Assembly (NCBI GenBank): GCA_937922015.1
Contig: CAKZVB010000113.1
Span: forward strand, 1 to 64,000
Source: an uncultured Granulosicoccaceae bacterium
Lineage (GTDB): Bacteria; Pseudomonadota; Gammaproteobacteria; Granulosicoccales; Granulosicoccaceae
Direction of reading: 5' to 3'
DNA: 64,000 bases
Shown piece by piece: positions 60,615 to 64,000 of the stretch. Numbering within the stretch: the stretch's first letter is position 1; each line of letters begins with the position of its first letter. A program made the position numbers and the translations under genes. Under the pieces are notes generated by a model. The model was not told the origin of the DNA, made no database searches, and saw only the letters and a list, made by a program, of their open reading frames with translations.

Positions 60615-61247
60615 TTAAAACTTATCGAGCACCAGGGGTAGCTCAGCCATTGATTGGATAACACAGACCTTGTCACCCCGACTGGTTTGTGCCTTGGGGT
60701 CATAGTGCACCACATCAATCCCGGCTGCCAGCGCCGCAGACACACCAACCATACTGTCTTCAATGACCACACATTGTGACGGTTCAAATCCCATGCTTTT
60801 GGCGGCATGCAGAAATAGACCGGGCTCAGGTTTCCAGCAGTCAATCTCGTAGGCGCTGTAGACTGCATCAGGGAAAAAACAATCGAGTCCGGTCACCCGC
60901 AACGCCAGCTCAAGTTTTGCCATAGGGGCATTCGAGGCCACGCACATCGGTTGATTGAGTTTTTTTAACACTTCGGGGATATGTGCAACGGGACGCAGGC
61001 TTTTTTCAAAAATCAGATTTGCGCGTTGACGAAAGCGGTCGGTAAAATCTTCATCCAGAAGCCTTTGGTGGCGTTGCTGCAAATCATCAAGTACTGCGCT
61101 GAACATCCAGCCACTATAGGTTCTAAACAGATTTTCTGCACTTTCGGATATCCCCGACTCCTGTAGCTCAGCGGCCATTGCCTGGCTGTTTAGAAACTCA
61201 CTGTCAACGAGGGTGCCATCACTGTCGAATAACAGACATCTCTTCAT
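60615..61247 (-). CDS. HAD-superfamily phosphatase (PGP/YieH-like)
   Basis: About 210 residues, HAD subfamily I hydrolase. Motif I is LLFDSDGTLVDSE, where the nucleophile is the first Asp and the third position is Asp as required. Motif II is CVASNAPMAKLELALRVTG. Motif III Lys lies in CWKPEPGLFLHAAKSMG. Motif IV is CVVIEDSMVGVSAALAAGID. A helical cap lies between motifs I and II. Related proteins dephosphorylate phosphoglycolate, 6-phosphogluconate or sugar phosphates. The start ATG 61247 has AAAGGAG seven bases upstream; the upstream in-frame TTG is unlikely. It is followed directly by the HNH gene. Confidence 0.9.
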   Translation of the reverse strand: MKRCLLFDSDGTLVDSEFLNSQAMAAELQESGISESAENLFRTYSGWMFSAVLDDLQQRHQRLLDEDFTDRFRQRANLIFEKSLRPVAHIPEVLKKLNQPMCVASNAPMAKLELALRVTGLDCFFPDAVYSAYEIDCWKPEPGLFLHAAKSMGFEPSQCVVIEDSMVGVSAALAAGIDVVHYDPKAQTSRGDKVCVIQSMAELPLVLDKF

Positions 61248-61443
61248 TATCAAACTCCTTTGCCTGCACAGTGCAGTCTAGCTATTGGCGACGGAGCCTG
61301 AATGATCACTCAAGTTACTTGAGATTCTGCCTGCCACAGGCGGGCCCGGCCTTTGTTAATAAAGGTCATTCATGAGCAGCGGCATGCGGCCAATGCGATC
61401 GCGTGATGAGTGTTGCGCAGCAACCTCTATTTCCGGATGGGCA

Positions 61444-62097
61444 CTAATTAGCCCATGAACCAAGACTGACGGTGATCGAACATGAATGCCCGTGATCCTG
61501 CAATGCCTGATGCCATTGCCGCCTTACCCCCAGATTATTGCACCCTTTGTTGAGCTTTGCCTGCAACGCACGAATTTCATGCTCACGCACCGCTGGAGGC
61601 AGTGACTGGCGGTCACTTTTGACACCGTTTAACAGATCAACAGTAACAGCCACCAGGGTGTCTACATCACCTGTCTTTTCAAATTGCCGCTCGGCAGCCA
61701 GAACGCTTGCGCGGATATCTTTTAACCGGCGATTAAAGTCGCTACCCCGCCGTGTGCCACGGGACTCCGGACTCATCAATTCGCCTGTCTGGAGAGCCAA
61801 TTGCCGTATCTCCCGACGCTCGAGGACGATCAGGCATTCGTCAATCCGCTCGGCTGTCCCGCATTGCCACGCCAGTGAATTGCGCATTTCCCGAACCCCC
61901 TGGGCGGTCATCACATTTTGCGCAATCGCCAGGGCCGATAATCGATCGAGTTCTTTATCGAGCAAGTCCAACTCCGGATTGCTGCAAATCGCTCGCTCCA
62001 GCTTAGTAAAGACCTTATTACAGTCCACGGTCTGCGCCTGAGCGCCCCCTAACCCTGAAAACACAAGCAAAAGGAAAATCGTTAGTACCCTGTTCAT
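61444..62097 (-). CDS. LprI-like (DUF1311) secreted protein
   Basis: 217 residues with a signal peptide (VLTIFLLLVFSGLGGAQA). The mature protein opens with the DUF1311/LprI pattern: VDCNKVFTKLERAICSNPEL, then LLDKELDRLSALA and later CGTAERIDECLIVLERREI, the usual four cysteines expected to form two disulfides. LprI of Mycobacterium inhibits lysozyme, and other members are periplasmic proteins of unknown role. The second half (from about 120) is a further helical region without recognised homology. It is divergent from the EF-G gene. Confidence 0.82.
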   Translation of the reverse strand: MNRVLTIFLLLVFSGLGGAQAQTVDCNKVFTKLERAICSNPELDLLDKELDRLSALAIAQNVMTAQGVREMRNSLAWQCGTAERIDECLIVLERREIRQLALQTGELMSPESRGTRRGSDFNRRLKDIRASVLAAERQFEKTGDVDTLVAVTVDLLNGVKSDRQSLPPAVREHEIRALQAKLNKGCNNLGVRRQWHQALQDHGHSCSITVSLGSWAN

Positions 62098-62580
62098 GGT
62101 CCGTCCTGGTGCATGAGCGTCTGCCTTTGGCCGAAGGAGCGCTCTTTATTTTTTTAATTTTGGCACCGGCACTGTAGCGACGGAAAGACAGATGAACTTA
62201 AGCGAGGAGAGGTGATTCTTTGTCCAATAAGCAATTAACTTCACCATTTATAAGCACTTTGCCTTGAAATGACCCCGTGCATCGCCTATATTCCGCTGCT
62301 CACGAAAGCCTTCAGATGTCAGTTTAGTTGCCTTATCAACATACATCTGCTATTCAGTCCAGCGCCCGACTGGCTGCATAGAGAGCGGCATTTCAAACTC
62401 GTTGAGTCCGGGCTCCCTTAAACATTTGTTTTTTCACAAGAAAATACGTGTTGGGCGATAAAGCTCCTACAACATGACAGTTTACACAGCGCTCTACTTC
62501 GGCACCTGGCAGAGCACCTGGCCAAGAGCCAGCACGCGCACCGGTTTATAAGCCGGTGCTTTTATATTTGAGAAACAGAA
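62098..62580 (+). promoter_or_regulatory. Long leader/intergenic region before EF-G gene
   Basis: 483 bp between the divergent LprI-like and EF-G genes, without a believable coding frame. Near 62114-62150 a GAGCG/CGCTC stem is followed by TTTATTTTTTT, terminator-like on the plus strand though no plus-strand gene precedes it. A second hairpin lies at 62538-62559. Two terminator-like hairpins in one leader suggest attenuation, but this is inference. Confidence 0.45.
62538..62570 (+). terminator. Terminator-like hairpin 20 bp before EF-G start
   Basis: GCACCGG (62538-62544) pairs perfectly with CCGGTGC (62553-62559), loop of eight, followed by TTTTTATATTT. Its placement directly upstream of a start codon suggests control of read-through or masking of the ribosome site rather than simple termination. 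Confidence 0.5.
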
Positions 62581-64000
62581 ATGACAGACTTAACAAGTTA
62601 CCGAAACATCGGAATTTTTGCCCACGTCGACGCTGGTAAAACCACTACCACTGAGCGAATCCTTAAGCTGACTGGAAAAATCCATAAGATTGGCGAAGTG
62701 CACGATGGCGCCGCGACCACAGATTTCATGGATCAGGAACAGGAACGCGGGATTACTATTCAGTCTGCTGCGACCACCTGTTTCTGGGACGATCATCGCC
62801 TGAATATCATCGATACACCGGGACACGTTGATTTCACCATCGAAGTTTATCGATCACTGAAAGTACTCGACGGTGGAGTGGGCGTATTCTGTGGCTCTGG
62901 CGGTGTAGAACCGCAATCCGAGACCAACTGGCGCTATGCAAATGAGTCAGGCGTTGCGCGAATAATATTTGTCAACAAACTCGACCGTATGGGTGCTGAT
63001 TTCTATCGCGTTGTTAAACAAGTCGAAGACGTTCTGGGCGCTCACCCGCTGGTAATGGCTCTGCCTATCGGTATTGAGGACGACTTCTCAGGCATTGTGG
63101 ATCTGTTAACCCGCAAAGCATGGATATGGGATGACTCGGGAGATCCAACCAAATACGAAATCACAGACGTGCCGGCAGATATGGTCGACAAGGTGGAAGA
63201 ATACCGGGAAAAGCTCATTGAGACTGCGGTAGAGCAGGACGATGAAGCAATGGAAAAATATCTGGAAGGCGAAGAACCGGATTTAGAAACTGTTAAGCGA
63301 TGCATCCGCAAAGGCACCATAGACCTCGCTTTCTTCCCAACCTTCTGTGGTAGTGCGTTCAAGAACAAAGGCGTTCAAAACGTACTAAACGCGGTTGTGG
63401 ACTACCTTCCTAACCCGATGGAAGTGAAGCCTCAGCCAGAAGTTGATCTGGAAGGCAACGCAACCGGTGAATTTGCTCATGTTGACCCGACAAAGCCATT
63501 GCGGGCACTTGCGTTTAAAATAATGGACGACCGTTACGGCGCCCTCACCTTTACTCGTATTTATACCGGTACGCTGGCAAAAGGCAGCACTATCCTTAAC
63601 ACGTTCACCGGTAAAACAGAGCGGATTGGTCGAATTGTAGAAATGCATGCTGACTCACGTGAAGAGATTGACTCAGCGCAGGCTGGTGACATTGTCGCTA
63701 TCGTTGGCATGAAAAACGTGCAGACGGGCCACACATTGTGTGACCCTAAAAACCCTGCAACTCTGGAGCCGATGGTATTCCCCGATCCGGTTATTTCTAT
63801 TGCGGTATCGCCAAAAGACAAAGCGGCTTCAGAAAAAATGGGTATTGCGATCAGCAAAATGGTTCAGGAAGATCCTTCTTTCTACGTTGAAACCGACGAA
63901 GAAAGCGGCGAGACCATACTCAAGGGTATGGGTGAGCTTCACCTCGACATCAAGGTTGATATTTTGCGACGCACACACGGTGTTGATGTAGAAGTGGGCA
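62581..64000 (+). CDS. fusA: Elongation factor G paralogue (EF-G2 type), runs off the window
   Basis: The first 473 residues of an EF-G-family translational GTPase; the gene continues past the window end. G motifs: [15 protein letters not shown] (P-loop), [15 protein letters not shown] (switch I), DTPGHVDF (G3), [10 protein letters not shown] (G4). Domain II begins near [20 protein letters not shown]. The G4 motif NKLD and the following segment ([20 protein letters not shown]) are closer to the second EF-G (FusA2) of Pseudomonas-like bacteria than to canonical FusA. There are no rpsL, rpsG or tuf genes upstream, which also points to a separate paralogue. Paralogues may take only part of the elongation/recycling role. 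Confidence 0.93.
   Translation, partial: MTDLTSYRNIGIFAHVDAGKTTTTERILKLTGKIHKIGEVHDGAATTDFMDQEQERGITIQSAATTCFWDDHRLNIIDTPGHVDFTIEVYRSLKVLDGGVGVFCGSGGVEPQSETNWRYANESGVARIIFVNKLDRMGADFYRVVKQVEDVLGAHPLVMALPIGIEDDFSGIVDLLTRKAWIWDDSGDPTKYEITDVPADMVDKVEEYREKLIETAVEQDDEAMEKYLEGEEPDLETVKRCIRKGTIDLAFFPTFCGSAFKNKGVQNVLNAVVDYLPNPMEVKPQPEVDLEGNATGEFAHVDPTKPLRALAFKIMDDRYGALTFTRIYTGTLAKGSTILNTFTGKTERIGRIVEMHADSREEIDSAQAGDIVAIVGMKNVQTGHTLCDPKNPATLEPMVFPDPVISIAVSPKDKAASEKMGIAISKMVQEDPSFYVETDEESGETILKGMGELHLDIKVDILRRTHGVDVEVG

Overview
The window looks like chromosomal DNA of an aerobic, probably marine gammaproteobacterium. Gene order and family content (homodimeric-type AceE with a separate AceF, a GbdR-like regulator, TRAP transporter, RsgA, MtaB, EF-G) fit that class, and GC is near 50% by eye. 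A Granulosicoccus- or Arenicella-like lineage is a guess from the mix of gammaproteobacterial housekeeping genes with a methyl-transfer cluster better known from roseobacters. I see no rRNA, tRNA, CRISPR array, insertion sequence or prophage.

Layout. 0.1-10 kb: accessory genes (amino-acid racemase with an early amber stop, VOC protein, secreted amidohydrolase, small secreted protein, LysR regulator, RsgA, and a large secreted metalloprotease with Cys-bracketed GDGWGWNG repeats). 10-14.6 kb: a first AceE/AceF pair divergent from an Lrp-type regulator. 14.8-20.6 kb: a 1177-residue coiled-coil/OmpA protein, a spermidine-synthase-like protein and MtaB. 20.9-29.3 kb: a second pyruvate dehydrogenase operon aceE-aceF-lpdA-maeB. 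29.6-38.8 kb: a corrinoid methyl-transfer cluster. 39.2-45.1 kb: a tandem pair of envelope proteins. 45.2-53.7 kb: amidinotransferase, molybdopterin oxidoreductase, EamA exporter, PQQ dehydrogenase, prolyl-tRNA editing protein and leucyl aminopeptidase. 53.9-59.3 kb: TRAP transporter, 2OG-Fe(II) oxygenase and a betaine-homocysteine-type methyltransferase. 59.4-62.1 kb: small genes. 62.6 kb to the end: the N-terminal part of an EF-G paralogue.

The most interesting system is the methyl-transfer cluster. It holds a corrinoid protein, DUF1638 protein, 'virulence factor' family protein, MetV-like and MetF proteins, a methyl-THF:corrinoid methyltransferase, a RACo-like ferredoxin/ASKHA activator, a GbdR-like regulator and a non-pyrrolysine MttB-family methyltransferase. 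This resembles the methyl branch of acetogens run in the oxidative direction: MttB would demethylate a quaternary amine onto the corrinoid, the methyltransferase would pass the methyl to THF, and MetF/MetV would oxidise it. The betaine-homocysteine-type enzyme at 58.2 kb probably belongs to the same system. The corrinoid protein has a strikingly acidic N-terminus, while four proteins expected to touch it carry Arg/Lys-rich termini. I propose that these are complementary docking tails.

A second theme is carbon flow into acetyl-CoA: malic enzyme is encoded directly behind a complete pyruvate dehydrogenase, while the other AceE/AceF pair beside an Lrp regulator resembles the 2-oxobutyrate dehydrogenase (MdeB/MdeR) arrangement. 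A third theme is very long coiled-coil and OmpA-domain envelope proteins.
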